Position numbers and translations under genes: made by a program
Source of the DNA: Leuconostoc citreum
Lineage (GTDB): Bacteria > Bacillota > Bacilli > Lactobacillales > Lactobacillaceae
NCBI RefSeq assembly: GCF_004354555.1
Contig: NZ_PUFH01000002.1
Location: 62,001 to 126,000 of the forward strand
Direction of reading: 5' to 3'
DNA length: 64,000 nucleotides
Notes under the pieces: generated by a model
Databases searched by the model: none
What the model was told of the DNA's origin: nothing
The model's input: the letters and a program-made list of their open reading frames with translations, nothing else
In this document: positions 50,598 through 61,480 of the stretch, in pieces
Position numbering within the stretch: the stretch's first letter is position 1
Layout of the letters: every line of letters starts with the position of its first letter

Positions 50598-51386
50598 ATG
50601 ATTAAAAATACACGTAACATGTTAATATTAGGCACGCTACTGTCTACTACATTTTTATCTGTAGGCCAAATATCAGCTGACACTTTGTCTAGTCATTCGA
50701 ACGGAACAGTGACATTTGAAAAAAGTACAGATGGGATTAAAGTTTTAGATCCTAATGATAATTCGAAAGAGTTCACACCGGGGACCACAGATGGTACAGT
50801 TAATAAAACAGATAATATCGATAACGGACTCTATTTATCATACGTGCCTAATTTTAATTTTAACACTCATAAAGTCAATCAAATTCGTGATAAAGTGTTC
50901 TTCGCGAATACACAAGCTGAAGGTCGTCCTAACTTTGTTCAGGTATCAGATTTACGTTCAAAAAATAGTAGTAAATGGACCCTGGGTGTTAGCGTAGGTG
51001 CATTTACTAATACGAAGAATGCTAATGATAAATTAGACGGAGCATCATTAATTTTTCGTAATATGATGGATCAGGATGTCACAGCAGCAACAAATACACC
51101 TGTGGCAGGACCCGTATCATTGGGTGATAAATTTGCCAGCCTAATGAATACACAAAATACAGCAGCCAATGCTACATCTGGCGAGACAGTTTACACTATG
51201 GCTGCTGACGGCACGTCAAATATTCTTGTTAAAGCAACTAATGGCACACATTTGTTGACAGCCGGTAATCAGAGTAATGCTGCTGTTAGTGTGGGATTAT
51301 ATGTACCTAAAAATACACAATCTGAAGCGACTTACAACTCCGATATAACATGGACATTAGCTCTAGCCCCTACGGCTGGAAACTAA
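50598..51386 (+). CDS. WxL-domain cell-surface protein
   Basis: 262 residues. A signal peptide ends at QISA (about residue 27). The WxL domain fills the rest: FEKSTDGIKVLDPNDNSKEF, the first motif SKWTLGVSVGAF and the closing second motif SDITWTLALAPTAGN, exactly at the C-terminus as usual. WxL domains bind peptidoglycan non-covalently. The start ATG 50598 follows AAGGGA; a longer frame from TTG 50577 is unsupported. It is followed 14 bases later by a WxL-interacting protein gene, the normal partner. Confidence 0.92.
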   Translation: MIKNTRNMLILGTLLSTTFLSVGQISADTLSSHSNGTVTFEKSTDGIKVLDPNDNSKEFTPGTTDGTVNKTDNIDNGLYLSYVPNFNFNTHKVNQIRDKVFFANTQAEGRPNFVQVSDLRSKNSSKWTLGVSVGAFTNTKNANDKLDGASLIFRNMMDQDVTAATNTPVAGPVSLGDKFASLMNTQNTAANATSGETVYTMAADGTSNILVKATNGTHLLTAGNQSNAAVSVGLYVPKNTQSEATYNSDITWTLALAPTAGN

Positions 51387-51400
51387 ATACTTTAATAACT

Positions 51401-52468
51401 ATGAAATTAGCAATAAAGCTGTACACTATGGTAGCAGTGATAGTACTATTTTTAGGTATGTTCATGATTAATACAGTCACTGCAAAAGCTGATAGCACAT
51501 CAACTAGTTCAGGTTTATCGTTTACTGTTAAAACTAACTTACCTGATAATCAGATTGATAAAAATAATGATTTTTATCAACTTAAAATGCAACCTGGTCA
51601 AAAGCAAACAATCACGGCTACAATTTATAATATTACCCAAAAAGAAACAAAAGTAGCTATAAATGTACAATCTGCTTCAACAACAATAAACGGGTCACTT
51701 GATTATTCTAAAGCGCCCAATAGTTGGGATAACTCACTGAAATACAAATTAAGCGATATGATTAGATATCCAAAATTAGTCACAGTAGATGCCGGTAAGT
51801 CACAGGATGTTTCTTTTGAAATCACGATGCCAAACGACCTATTCAATGGAATATTACTTGGTGGTATTACGTTTAATCAAGCAGATAGTGACGGCGTTGA
51901 GCTGAGTCGTGGGGCAAGTATTCAGAATAGATATGCCTACGCTGTGGCTATGGTGTTAAAGGAGTCTGATAGTCAGGTTAAACCTAATATTAATTTACAG
52001 AGGGTGACTCCAGGTCAGAATAATGGTCATAATGTACTGAATGTCAGTTTTCAAAATGATCAACCACTATTGATGTCCAACGTTCAGGTCAATGCTAAAA
52101 TTTATTCTGAAATGGGTAAAAAGCCAGTATATTCATCAATGAAATCGGATATGCAAATTGCACCCAATAGTCAATTTAAATATCCAGTATCGTTACAAGG
52201 CACGCCTATGCAGCCGGGGAAATATCGTATAGAGGCTACTGTTACTGGAACAGCGTACAAAACACCTAAAACTTGGCACTTTTCCCGAAAATTTACTATA
52301 GAACGTCAAGAAGCCCATGCCTTGAATCAATCAGATGTTGACCTTGCTGCCAATACTAACAACCAGACAATACTATTTATTGCTTTTGCTATGATTGCTT
52401 TGCTCATCATTTTGTTCATGATATTATTAATTTTGAAACGAAAAAAGTCTCATACTATGAATAAATAA
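51401..52468 (+). CDS. WxL-interacting protein (DUF916/DUF3324), membrane-anchored
   Basis: 355 residues. Signal peptide to TAKA (about 29), then the DUF916 domain (SFTVKTNLPDNQIDKNNDFY, QLKMQPGQKQTITATIYN), the DUF3324 domain (about 170-310, NRYAYAVAMVLKES), and a C-terminal membrane span (about 325-347) followed by a basic tail (KRKKSH). In Enterococcus such proteins bind WxL partners and host ligands and hold the complex to the membrane. The start ATG 51401 has only a weak ribosome site, so coupling with the WxL gene is likely. A terminator at 52483-52507 follows. Confidence 0.93.
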   Translation: MKLAIKLYTMVAVIVLFLGMFMINTVTAKADSTSTSSGLSFTVKTNLPDNQIDKNNDFYQLKMQPGQKQTITATIYNITQKETKVAINVQSASTTINGSLDYSKAPNSWDNSLKYKLSDMIRYPKLVTVDAGKSQDVSFEITMPNDLFNGILLGGITFNQADSDGVELSRGASIQNRYAYAVAMVLKESDSQVKPNINLQRVTPGQNNGHNVLNVSFQNDQPLLMSNVQVNAKIYSEMGKKPVYSSMKSDMQIAPNSQFKYPVSLQGTPMQPGKYRIEATVTGTAYKTPKTWHFSRKFTIERQEAHALNQSDVDLAANTNNQTILFIAFAMIALLIILFMILLILKRKKSHTMNK

Positions 52469-52482
52469 TATTTGTTTTCAGA

Positions 52483-52507
52483 AAGCAAAAGAAATTTTGC
52501 TTTTTTG
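52483..52507 (+). terminator. Terminator of the WxL cluster
   Basis: AAGCAAAA / TTTTGCTT with a four-base loop and a T run. Confidence 0.85.
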
Positions 52508-52578
52508 TTTGCATTTCTTTTTATCCGTGTATATAATATATCCATAGATAAAATAAGTACACGAAAAAGAGGCGTTTT

Positions 52579-54951
52579 ATGAAGTTTTGGCAAAGTGCAG
52601 AGTGGCAACGTATTAGTAAATTACGTGGTCTGAAATTATTGCTTGTTGGGATTGCGGTTATCCCAAGTATTTATGCAGTGATTTTTTTGTCTTCCCTATG
52701 GGATACCTATGGCAAAATAGATAACCTACCGGTGGCCGTTGTCAACAATGATCAAGCAGCCGATATTAATGGTAAAACACAGCATTTGGGACAAGATTTG
52801 ACCGATAAACTGTTACGGGAAAAGCCTTTGAAACTGAGTGAAGTGTCCTCTCAGAAAGCAAAAGATGGTTTAAAGTCAGGTAAATATTATATGACAATCA
52901 CGATTCCTAGTGATTTCACTAATAATGCTGGCACATTGCTCAGCAACGATCCTAAATATGCTAAAATTGATATCGCGCAAAATGCCGGTCAAAGTTTTAT
53001 TGCTGAAAAGATGACGAGTTCGGCTGCGGATAAGATTAAAGCGAGTGTGAATCGCTCATTACAGCAAGTTTATAATGAAACGATTTTATCAGCAACAAAG
53101 TCGTCACAAAAAGGTTTCCAAGCGGGTGCTGACGGGGCAACTCAGCTTAATAATGGTCTCGGCCAGTTAGCAGATGGTAGTCAGAAGTTAAACGATGGGG
53201 CCCAGGCGCTGACGAATGGGTCATCAACATTAGCAGGTGGTTTATCACAATATACGAATGGTGTGTCACAGGCCAATACAGGCTCTAATCAGTTATCTAA
53301 TGGTGCTGGTGCCGCGGCAACTGGCGCAAATCAGCTCGCTTCCGGAACATCTCAACTCGCACAGAACGCACCGAAACTTGCAGCAGGCAGCCAACAATTA
53401 GCTAGTGGCGCGCAAGAATTAGCTCGCAAATTACAAGAAGTAAGCGACGGGATTACGACAGGTCAGACTAATGGGGCGGCACAAATTAAGCAATTAGAGG
53501 CTGGTTTAGCAACTTTAACGCAACAAGTCAATAACATCCAATTGCCGGAGAATGCAATTGATAGTAACGGGCTGACACAGGCTGGTACTGCGTTGCAAGA
53601 CGGACTGACAGGCGCTGGCGTTGATGCACAGAAAATAGCTAAATTAATGAAAGAGCCCAGTTTTCAAACTTTCTTAAAACAACAACCAAAGATTGCGCAA
53701 GATTTTGGTGTTACGGTACAAAGTTTACAAGGCAATCTTGCCAAAAGTGGTCAAGCAGCACAAGCATTGCAGACTAATTTAACTCAGTTGCAAGCATTAA
53801 TACCGCAGTTAGACGCGTTTAAAAAACAATTACCACAGCTTAAAGCTGGCATGTCAGCTGCTCAAGCTGGTAATCAGCAAGCCATTACCAAGTTAAATGG
53901 GAGCTTAACGCAAGTGAGCCAGTTGCTTTCTCAGCAATTTGTACCCGCAGCTAACCAATTGGCCAGTGGCGCCGAACAATTAAACAACGGGCAACAGCAG
54001 GTTAGCTCAGCTTCAGCGCAACTCAATAATGGCGCAAACAAGCTAGCTGATGGAAATGCACAGTTGGCAAACGGTGTGAATCAACTTAATGGTGGCTTAG
54101 GTCAGTTAGTAGCTAAAAATGGCGAATTAAATGCTGGTGCAGGTCAGCTTAATCAGGGCGCACAGCAACTCACAACAGGGACTCAACAAGCTGTGTCAGC
54201 ACTCGGACAGGCGCAAAATGGAACACAAACATTGGCGCAAAAACTTGCTGATGGTGCCATTAAATTAGACAAAGTGCATAACGATAAGGCTAATGTTAGT
54301 GCACTGACACAGCCAGTTAAAAGTAACCAAACGAACCTTTCTGAAGTAGACAATAATGGTACAGGTATGACGCCATATATGATGTCTGTTGGTCTGTTCG
54401 TTGGCATGATTACATTCAGTGCAATTTATGATTTCGTGACGGTTGCTAAACGACCAAAAAATGGTTTTGCTTGGTGGGCAGATAAGCAAACTGTGAATAT
54501 GCCGGTATGGATTGCGCAAGCCATTATTATTACAACCCTATTGTTACTCGTTGACGGGTTACAACCTAAAAATGTTGGGATGCTATATCTCACAGCCTTG
54601 ATTGTAGCCTTTGCCTTCAATCAACTTGTCTTACTATTTAGTATTATGTTTGGTAAGTTAGGATCTGGCCTAATGATTATTGCGTTAGTACTGCAGCTCA
54701 GTGCAAGTGCTGGTTCTTATCCAATAGAACTATCAAATAATTTTTTCCAAACGATTCATCCTTGGGTACCGATGACGTATTCAGTGCATGCATTCCGTGA
54801 AGTGATTTCTATTGGTGGTAGTGTCACAAATGACTTGATTATCCTACTTATTGTTGGTATTGTATCTATGGTATTGACTTGGGGCGTTTACCAGTGGAAG
54901 TTAAAGCATAACCCACTATTTTGGGGTGGTGAGGAATTAGTAACTGACTAG
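52579..54951 (+). CDS. YhgE/Pip-family membrane protein
   Basis: 790 residues. One N-terminal span (about 18-38), then the YhgE/Pip N-terminal domain (NLPVAVVNNDQAADINGKTQ), a long extracellular helical region of degenerate QLxxG repeats (about 185-600, for example NQLASGTSQLAQNAPKLA), and five C-terminal spans (from about 595) that resemble ABC-2 permeases. The best-known relative, Lactococcus Pip, is the receptor for c2-type phages; EsaA of type VII secretion is also related. The normal role is unknown. It is followed 14 bases later by an Rrf2-family gene. It could serve as a phage receptor here, which is inference. Confidence 0.9.
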   Translation: MKFWQSAEWQRISKLRGLKLLLVGIAVIPSIYAVIFLSSLWDTYGKIDNLPVAVVNNDQAADINGKTQHLGQDLTDKLLREKPLKLSEVSSQKAKDGLKSGKYYMTITIPSDFTNNAGTLLSNDPKYAKIDIAQNAGQSFIAEKMTSSAADKIKASVNRSLQQVYNETILSATKSSQKGFQAGADGATQLNNGLGQLADGSQKLNDGAQALTNGSSTLAGGLSQYTNGVSQANTGSNQLSNGAGAAATGANQLASGTSQLAQNAPKLAAGSQQLASGAQELARKLQEVSDGITTGQTNGAAQIKQLEAGLATLTQQVNNIQLPENAIDSNGLTQAGTALQDGLTGAGVDAQKIAKLMKEPSFQTFLKQQPKIAQDFGVTVQSLQGNLAKSGQAAQALQTNLTQLQALIPQLDAFKKQLPQLKAGMSAAQAGNQQAITKLNGSLTQVSQLLSQQFVPAANQLASGAEQLNNGQQQVSSASAQLNNGANKLADGNAQLANGVNQLNGGLGQLVAKNGELNAGAGQLNQGAQQLTTGTQQAVSALGQAQNGTQTLAQKLADGAIKLDKVHNDKANVSALTQPVKSNQTNLSEVDNNGTGMTPYMMSVGLFVGMITFSAIYDFVTVAKRPKNGFAWWADKQTVNMPVWIAQAIIITTLLLLVDGLQPKNVGMLYLTALIVAFAFNQLVLLFSIMFGKLGSGLMIIALVLQLSASAGSYPIELSNNFFQTIHPWVPMTYSVHAFREVISIGGSVTNDLIILLIVGIVSMVLTWGVYQWKLKHNPLFWGGEELVTD

Positions 54952-54965
54952 AGTTGGAGAAAATT

Positions 54966-55466
54966 ATGAAAATGTCAAATGCTGTTGAGCAAAGTTTAGT
55001 TGTATTGGTCATGCTGGCATTACAAAAAGATGAATTACCTATTAAAAGTTACTTATTAAGTAACCGTTTAGAGGTATCAGAGTCTTATTTAAAAAAAACA
55101 ATGCGTAAGTTAGTGGTTGCAGGTATTGTACAGGCCATTGCTAGTAAAGAAGGCGGTTTTAAACTAGCCCGTTCGATTGCTGATATTACGTTACTAGATG
55201 TGTATGAGGCTATTGAAGGTGATGGCAGTTTTATACATTCCACACAACTTGCAGACCGTATTTTTTTGAATCAAGCTTCTAATAAGCCAGTTGAAGATGT
55301 ACAACAAGCGTTGGAAGTCGCAGTTGATGATGTGTTAACAGTTTTTAATGATGCGGAAGCTGACTTTAAGAAACGACTACAAAATTATACAATCGCTAAA
55401 TTGTTACAGCATATTAATGTTGATGAATTTGGTAAAATTGACTGGCGACAAGACATGGTGAAATAA
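54966..55466 (+). CDS. Rrf2-family transcriptional regulator
   Basis: 166 residues. The winged helix spans about 1-65 (KSYLLSNRLEVSESYLKKTM) and is followed by SKEGGFKLARSIADITLLDV, the usual Rrf2 wing. The three cysteines that hold an iron-sulfur cluster in IscR/NsrR are missing, so it senses something else or by another means. The start ATG 54966 follows TTGGAGAAA, directly after the YhgE/Pip gene, so it may control that gene. Terminator follows. Confidence 0.88.
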   Translation: MKMSNAVEQSLVVLVMLALQKDELPIKSYLLSNRLEVSESYLKKTMRKLVVAGIVQAIASKEGGFKLARSIADITLLDVYEAIEGDGSFIHSTQLADRIFLNQASNKPVEDVQQALEVAVDDVLTVFNDAEADFKKRLQNYTIAKLLQHINVDEFGKIDWRQDMVK

Positions 55467-55491
55467 CGGCGTATGCGCCGTTATTTTTTTT
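55462..55491 (+). terminator. Terminator after the Rrf2 gene
   Basis: AATAACGGCG / CGCCGTTATT with a four-base loop and eight Ts. Confidence 0.93.
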
Positions 55492-55584
55492 GAGTTTCAA
55501 TGTAACTGGTTAGTTGGAAGACGGTGTAACCGCTTTCAAAATGTGTTATGATAGGCCATATGTTAGTTTGGAGGTCATTATAAT

Positions 55585-56457
55585 ATGTCATACATGCCAG
55601 GAAATCTTACGAGTGACGCTTTTAAACACGAAATTGTCCAGCATGAGTCCTTACATTTGCCAGTACAATGGCTTATTCATGAAAGTGATCGCCTACAACA
55701 AGACGTACCAAAGCATTGGCATGAAGAGCTAGAGTTAAGTTTGACTGTCAATGGTCATATTGATCAGTTTACAGTCGATGGACGACCTTATCACACCAAA
55801 ACGGGAGATGTGTTGGTCATTAACTCAGGCAGTGTGCATAGCGTCCCGATACAAAAACCAGGAACAGAAGCTTTTACTTTATTTTTTAATCCTGATTTTT
55901 TACGCGCGGCTTTACCTCAGGCTTCTGAGATTGTTTTTGCTACGCACCCAAATGATGTCAGTGCTGTTGAGAGTACCGAGTTAGTCGATTATTTATATGC
56001 AATGCATTATACTGTCCGCCATGATCCGATGAATTATTTGAGAATTACGCGGTTAGCATACGATATTTTAGATGAGCTGGTGATGCATTTTTCCAATCGT
56101 GAATTTGGGATTAACCCACATCTTATTCAGACTGTTGATGAACGACTGTATAAAATCTTATTTTATATCAAGGCACACATTTATAATGGGTTAACGGTAG
56201 CAGCGGTAGCCGAACATTTCGATATTTCGACAAGTTATTTATCTCGCTACTTTAAAATCAAGTTGCAAATGTCACCATTGGCTTATTTGCAGGCTGTGCG
56301 TTTAAATAAAGCTTACCAATATTTGATGAACACGAATAAATCAATGAGTTGGATTTCTGATACCACTGGTTTTGGTGATGTTAAATCTTTTGAACGACTT
56401 TTTAAGAAAAAGTATGGCACCTCACCTAAGAGTTATCGTCAGCAGTTCAGAAAGTGA
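55585..56457 (+). CDS. AraC-family regulator with N-terminal cupin
   Basis: 290 residues. The N-terminal cupin (about 25-110) contains HWHEELELSLTVNGHIDQF and GDVLVINSGSVHSV. The C-terminal AraC domain has two helix-turn-helix units: AAVAEHFDISTSYLSRYFKI and ISDTTGFGDVKSFERLFKKK, ending YGTSPKSYRQQF. Such regulators respond to sugars or glycosides and mostly activate. GGAGG precedes ATG 55585. The position in front of the MFS/esterase/kinase/glucosidase genes suggests it controls them. A terminator hairpin at 56499-56530 lies between it and the next gene. Confidence 0.9.
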   Translation: MSYMPGNLTSDAFKHEIVQHESLHLPVQWLIHESDRLQQDVPKHWHEELELSLTVNGHIDQFTVDGRPYHTKTGDVLVINSGSVHSVPIQKPGTEAFTLFFNPDFLRAALPQASEIVFATHPNDVSAVESTELVDYLYAMHYTVRHDPMNYLRITRLAYDILDELVMHFSNREFGINPHLIQTVDERLYKILFYIKAHIYNGLTVAAVAEHFDISTSYLSRYFKIKLQMSPLAYLQAVRLNKAYQYLMNTNKSMSWISDTTGFGDVKSFERLFKKKYGTSPKSYRQQFRK

Positions 56458-56492
56458 CTTAAAAACAGTAATAATTGTGCTATAAATTTAAA

Positions 56493-56506
56493 AGAAAGCG
56501 CTTACA
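56493..56506. promoter_or_regulatory. cre-like site before the MFS gene
   Basis: AGAAAGCGCTTACA; minus strand TGTAAGCGCTTTCT, one mismatch from the cre consensus. It partly coincides with the terminator hairpin after the AraC gene. Confidence 0.65.
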
Positions 56507-56530
56507 ATAATTGTGTTGAAGCGTTTTTTT
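56499..56530 (+). terminator. Weak terminator after the AraC gene
   Basis: CGCTT pairs with AAGCG; the inner part ACAATAATTGT adds a second helix; seven Ts follow. Confidence 0.55.
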
Positions 56531-56554
56531 AATTTAATTATGGAGGAATAGCAC

Positions 56555-57769
56555 ATGAGTTCATCTGTTCAGAATTCGTTTTTATTCAAAATATCGATTT
56601 TATCGATATCTTTGGTTTTGACGGTCACAACCGCTGTATCAACTGCTTTACCAGCTATGATTGCAACTTTCAAGCAATATCCATCAACTCAGGTAGAGAT
56701 GTTAACGACACTACCGACCATTTCTTTATTGCTGACAGTTTTAGCCAGTTCGTGGATTATTAAGCGACTTGGTGCGAGACGGACTACGTTAATCGGGTTG
56801 ATAATTGCGCTATTAGCAGGTTTAGTCCCCGTATTCATTAACGATTACGTGATTGTCTTTATTTCCCGTCTACTACTAGGTGTTGGTGTTGGCTTATTTA
56901 ACAACTTGGCTTATAGTCTAATCATGGCTGTCTATGAAGGCGAAGAAAGACAAACGATGTTGGGCTTTCAGTCCGCTGTGGGGACAGTTGGCAATGCGTT
57001 AGCATCTTTTGTAGTTGGCCTACTAATTAGTAGTGGCTGGCAAGTTGCCTTTAATGTCAATTGGTTGTTTGTGATTCCGCTTGTCTTATTTGGCTTGTTT
57101 GCTACAAAAATTGACCAATTTACGAATCCGGTGGTGACTGAGACAGGTGATACGGCACCAATTAAAGCAAAAGAAACCACAAATATGGCAGTTGTTGGTT
57201 ATGTGCTACTTATTGCAACTTTCTTTGCTTTTTACTTTGGACTATTACTGAAATTAGCAGGTTTTCTAGTGGAACAGCACTTGGGAACGGCTGCAGTTGC
57301 AGCAACGCAATTAAGCGTCATGTCTTTAATTGGTCTATTACCCAGTCTATTATATGGGCAAATCTATAAACATCTACGCCGCTTGACTATTCCAATTGGT
57401 TTAATCATAACAGGACTCGGTATCGGTATCATCGCTACTGCGGGTACACTTACTATGACCTGGATAGGCATTGTTATATCTGGTTTTGGCTTACCAATTG
57501 TGATGCCAGCTATTTTTGGTAAAGTCGCTGAAGTACAACCAGAAGGTTCTTCTAATCTATCGTCTGCTTTGATGCTGGTTGGCATAAATGTGGCAGTTTT
57601 TCTGTCACCGCAGGTGTTGGCAGTGACGACACAGATAATTGGCCAGACGAGCAATAAAGCGACTATGTTAGTATCAACCGTCATGTTGTTTGTCTTGGGC
57701 GCAATCCAATTGGTAATGGCTACAACTAAGAAACAGCCAATAAAGAATAGGAGCGAAATGAAATCATGA
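56555..57769 (+). CDS. MFS transporter
   Basis: 404 residues, twelve spans. After span two is KRLGARRTTLIGLIIALLAG, a form of the MFS loop signature, and span four has RLLLGVGVGLFNNLAYSL. The general pattern is that of DHA1-like transporters. The gene has GGAGG upstream and overlaps the following esterase gene by four bases (ATGA), so both are translated together. Since it travels with an esterase, a glycoside kinase and a phospho-glucosidase, it may import acylated or free glycosides; export of toxic aglycones is an equally good reading. Confidence 0.82.
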   Translation: MSSSVQNSFLFKISILSISLVLTVTTAVSTALPAMIATFKQYPSTQVEMLTTLPTISLLLTVLASSWIIKRLGARRTTLIGLIIALLAGLVPVFINDYVIVFISRLLLGVGVGLFNNLAYSLIMAVYEGEERQTMLGFQSAVGTVGNALASFVVGLLISSGWQVAFNVNWLFVIPLVLFGLFATKIDQFTNPVVTETGDTAPIKAKETTNMAVVGYVLLIATFFAFYFGLLLKLAGFLVEQHLGTAAVAATQLSVMSLIGLLPSLLYGQIYKHLRRLTIPIGLIITGLGIGIIATAGTLTMTWIGIVISGFGLPIVMPAIFGKVAEVQPEGSSNLSSALMLVGINVAVFLSPQVLAVTTQIIGQTSNKATMLVSTVMLFVLGAIQLVMATTKKQPIKNRSEMKS

Positions 57770-58812
57770 TAACGTTTAAAGCAATTAAAGATAATGGTAG
57801 TGGGAATATTATCAAGCTGGTCCCTAATGAAAAACATGGTGGTGTTTTAGATCCGCGTGCGCGGGAGGAATTATTAGCTTCGCAACATGGTAATTCAACA
57901 TCGGAAGAGACTAGCGATATACCAGATATTGCAACCCTACGTGATATGATGGGATGGCCGAATGCAAAAGATATTGCGACGCATGATCTAACGATAACTA
58001 ATACAGCAACGGATTACGGCGTTCAATTACGCACGTACGTTAAGACAGCCTTGCTAGACAAACAATTACCAGTTATTTTCTTTTATCATGGTGGTGGTTT
58101 CTTTGGGGGTTCATTAGACAATGTTGATATGCCGGCGCGTGCACTAGCTGATTTAGCTGATGTTTTGGTTGTGTCGGTTGATTGGGCTTTGGCACCCGAA
58201 CATCCCTATCCGGAAGGATTTATTGAGGCTTATCAAACGATAATTTGGGTCTTAAATCAAAGTGGCTGGTCAATTGATAAACATAAAGTTACGGTATTGG
58301 GTGATTCAGCAGGGGGCGGGTTTGTCTACGGTTTGGGCTTGCTAGACCGCGCATTTGGTGTTAATGCGATTACTAAATTGGTCGCTTTTTATCCAGTAAC
58401 CTATCAGGCACACGATACGCATTTTGAAAAATGGTTTAGTGACACAACACGTTATCCTGTAGCAGATGATGACCGTGAATTATTATTACCTTATCTGACT
58501 GGATTTTTTGGTGGTGAGGGGTTGATTGATCAGCTATATATTCAAGAAAACGATGCGAATAGTATCTATCTTTCACCTTTCCTAGCCAACGATAGGCAAC
58601 TAGCAGAACTACCTGAATCGTTAACAATTATTGGCGAGTATGATCCATTACGTTTTCAAGGAGAAGCTTTTGTTGAAAAGGTACGTTTAAGTGGTGGACA
58701 GGCAAATTATGTACGCTACAATGGCATGACCCATGCCTTTATGGATAAAGTTGGTGATTTTCCGCAAGCCGATGATGCGTTGCGTGAAGCAGCTAGCTTT
58801 GCTGCTAAATAA
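57766..58812 (+). CDS. HSL-family esterase (alpha/beta-hydrolase)
   Basis: 348 residues. Oxyanion motif FFYHGGGFFGGSLDN (HGGG intact), nucleophile motif LGDSAGGGF, acid in GEYDPLRFQGE and catalytic His in GMTHAFMD, all in the right order. An N-terminal cap of about 95 residues is present. It differs clearly from the four hydrolases at 7-12 kb. Cytosolic; probably acts on short acyl or aryl esters. Its ATG overlaps the MFS stop, and the ROK kinase gene follows after 11 bases, so it is part of the glycoside operon. Confidence 0.9.
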   Translation: MITFKAIKDNGSGNIIKLVPNEKHGGVLDPRAREELLASQHGNSTSEETSDIPDIATLRDMMGWPNAKDIATHDLTITNTATDYGVQLRTYVKTALLDKQLPVIFFYHGGGFFGGSLDNVDMPARALADLADVLVVSVDWALAPEHPYPEGFIEAYQTIIWVLNQSGWSIDKHKVTVLGDSAGGGFVYGLGLLDRAFGVNAITKLVAFYPVTYQAHDTHFEKWFSDTTRYPVADDDRELLLPYLTGFFGGEGLIDQLYIQENDANSIYLSPFLANDRQLAELPESLTIIGEYDPLRFQGEAFVEKVRLSGGQANYVRYNGMTHAFMDKVGDFPQADDALREAASFAAK

Positions 58813-58823
58813 GGAGGCGCAAA

Positions 58824-59729
58824 ATGAATCGTAATTATCTAGCAATTGACATAGGCGGTACAAATTTAAAATATGGCATAATCGATCGGGCAGGTCGTTT
58901 AATTGAAAAGCATAGTGTTACGACAGAAGCAACGGACCGTGAGGTTTTTTTAGCACAACTGAGTGCCATTGTTACGCAGTATAGGGATCAAATCAAGGGT
59001 GTTGGCATTAGTGTACCAGGGACAGTCAAACATCCGGATGATACGATTTATGGTGGTGGGGCACTCCGCTTTTTAGACCAAGTGAATTTAGCAACAGTAT
59101 TAAATTTACCTGTGCCAGTGAGTGTTGAAAATGATGGGAAAGCTGCCGCTTTAGCGGAACTGTGGTTAGGGCATTTAAAAGGTGTTGAAAATGGCGCAGC
59201 GGTTGTTTTAGGAACAGGTGTTGGTGGGGGATTAATTTTCAATCGGCAACTCTATTCGGGAACACATTTTCAAGCAGGAGAATTGAGCTTTTTGTTTGAT
59301 ACGCGTAATCTTGGTGATATTCATCATTCGATTGGTTGGCGTGGTAGCGCTGTGCACATGATTGAGCGCGTAGCCTCGGCACTTAACTTGGCAGATCAGC
59401 ACGATGGATATGCTGTTTTTGAAGCAATTAACAAGCGAGATAAAATTGCTTGGCTGCTATTTGAAAATTATGCTAAAGAGATAGCGCACTTGATTTATAA
59501 TTTGCAGACTATTATTGACGTTGATCGCATTGTTATTGGTGGCGGGATAAGTGCCCAAAAAATAGTCACGGAGACAATACAAAGCGCTTATGATGAAATG
59601 TTTCATAGTAATGAGATGGTCGCAGCTGTTCTAACACCAGCAGAGATAAGGGCAAGCAAGTTTGCCAATGATGCCAATTTATATGGTGCGATTTATCATC
59701 TATTGTTGAAGATCAATGCAGAAGTATAG
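58824..59729 (+). CDS. ROK-family sugar kinase, possibly beta-glucoside kinase
   Basis: 301 residues. The ATP-binding start DIGGTNLKYGIID and the central VENDGKAAALAELWLGHLKG are ROK features, together with GTGVGGGLIFN. The zinc motif CxCGxxGCxE common in ROK glucokinases is missing, as in the BglK-type beta-glucoside kinases and some LAB ROK enzymes. Such kinases phosphorylate cellobiose-like glycosides at C6 and so feed phospho-beta-glucosidases. The GH1 gene downstream fits this idea. AAGGAGG precedes ATG 58824. Glucokinase is the alternative. Confidence 0.85.
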   Translation: MNRNYLAIDIGGTNLKYGIIDRAGRLIEKHSVTTEATDREVFLAQLSAIVTQYRDQIKGVGISVPGTVKHPDDTIYGGGALRFLDQVNLATVLNLPVPVSVENDGKAAALAELWLGHLKGVENGAAVVLGTGVGGGLIFNRQLYSGTHFQAGELSFLFDTRNLGDIHHSIGWRGSAVHMIERVASALNLADQHDGYAVFEAINKRDKIAWLLFENYAKEIAHLIYNLQTIIDVDRIVIGGGISAQKIVTETIQSAYDEMFHSNEMVAAVLTPAEIRASKFANDANLYGAIYHLLLKINAEV

Positions 59730-59764
59730 GTTCATGAAATGACCAAAGATATGATAAAAACTGA

Positions 59765-61303
<1,539 letters not shown>

Positions 61304-61332
61304 ATGAATAGGTTATCAACTATATAAATATA

Positions 61333-61361
61333 TTGCAAGCGCTTACATTATTGTGTATAAT
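61333..61361 (+). promoter_or_regulatory. licT-PTS promoter with overlapping cre site
   Basis: TTGCAA (61333-61338), 17 bases, TATAAT (61356-61361). The cre-like TGCAAGCGCTTACA (61334-61347) covers the -35, so CcpA binding would block RNA polymerase. Confidence 0.85.
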
Positions 61362-61375
61362 GAAGACACAGAAAT

Positions 61376-61457
61376 GGATTGTTACCGTAAAAACGGGCAA
61401 AACCAGATAATGTTGCTATCATCTTTGTGAGGTGATTGTGTCGTTATTTGGTTTTTT
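61376..61457 (+). promoter_or_regulatory. LicT/BglG RAT antiterminator with terminator 1
   Basis: RAT GGATTGTTACCG...CGGGCAAAACC (61376-61404) overlaps the left arm of a terminator (AAAACCAGATAA, 61399-61410, with TTATTTGGTTTT, 61444-61455). LicT binding to the RAT hairpin prevents the terminator, so licT is autoregulated. Confidence 0.92.
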
Positions 61458-61480
61458 GTTTGAGTTGAGGCAGAGTGACT

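Noticed and set aside
53150-54260. DNA tandem repeat in the YhgE/Pip gene
   Set aside because: The protein shows degenerate QLxxG-type repeats, but the DNA copies differ too much to be a true tandem repeat or slippage hotspot.
52579-54951. Phage origin suggested by the name 'phage infection protein'
   Set aside because: YhgE/Pip is a host membrane protein that phages use as receptor. No phage structural, integrase or lysis genes are nearby.
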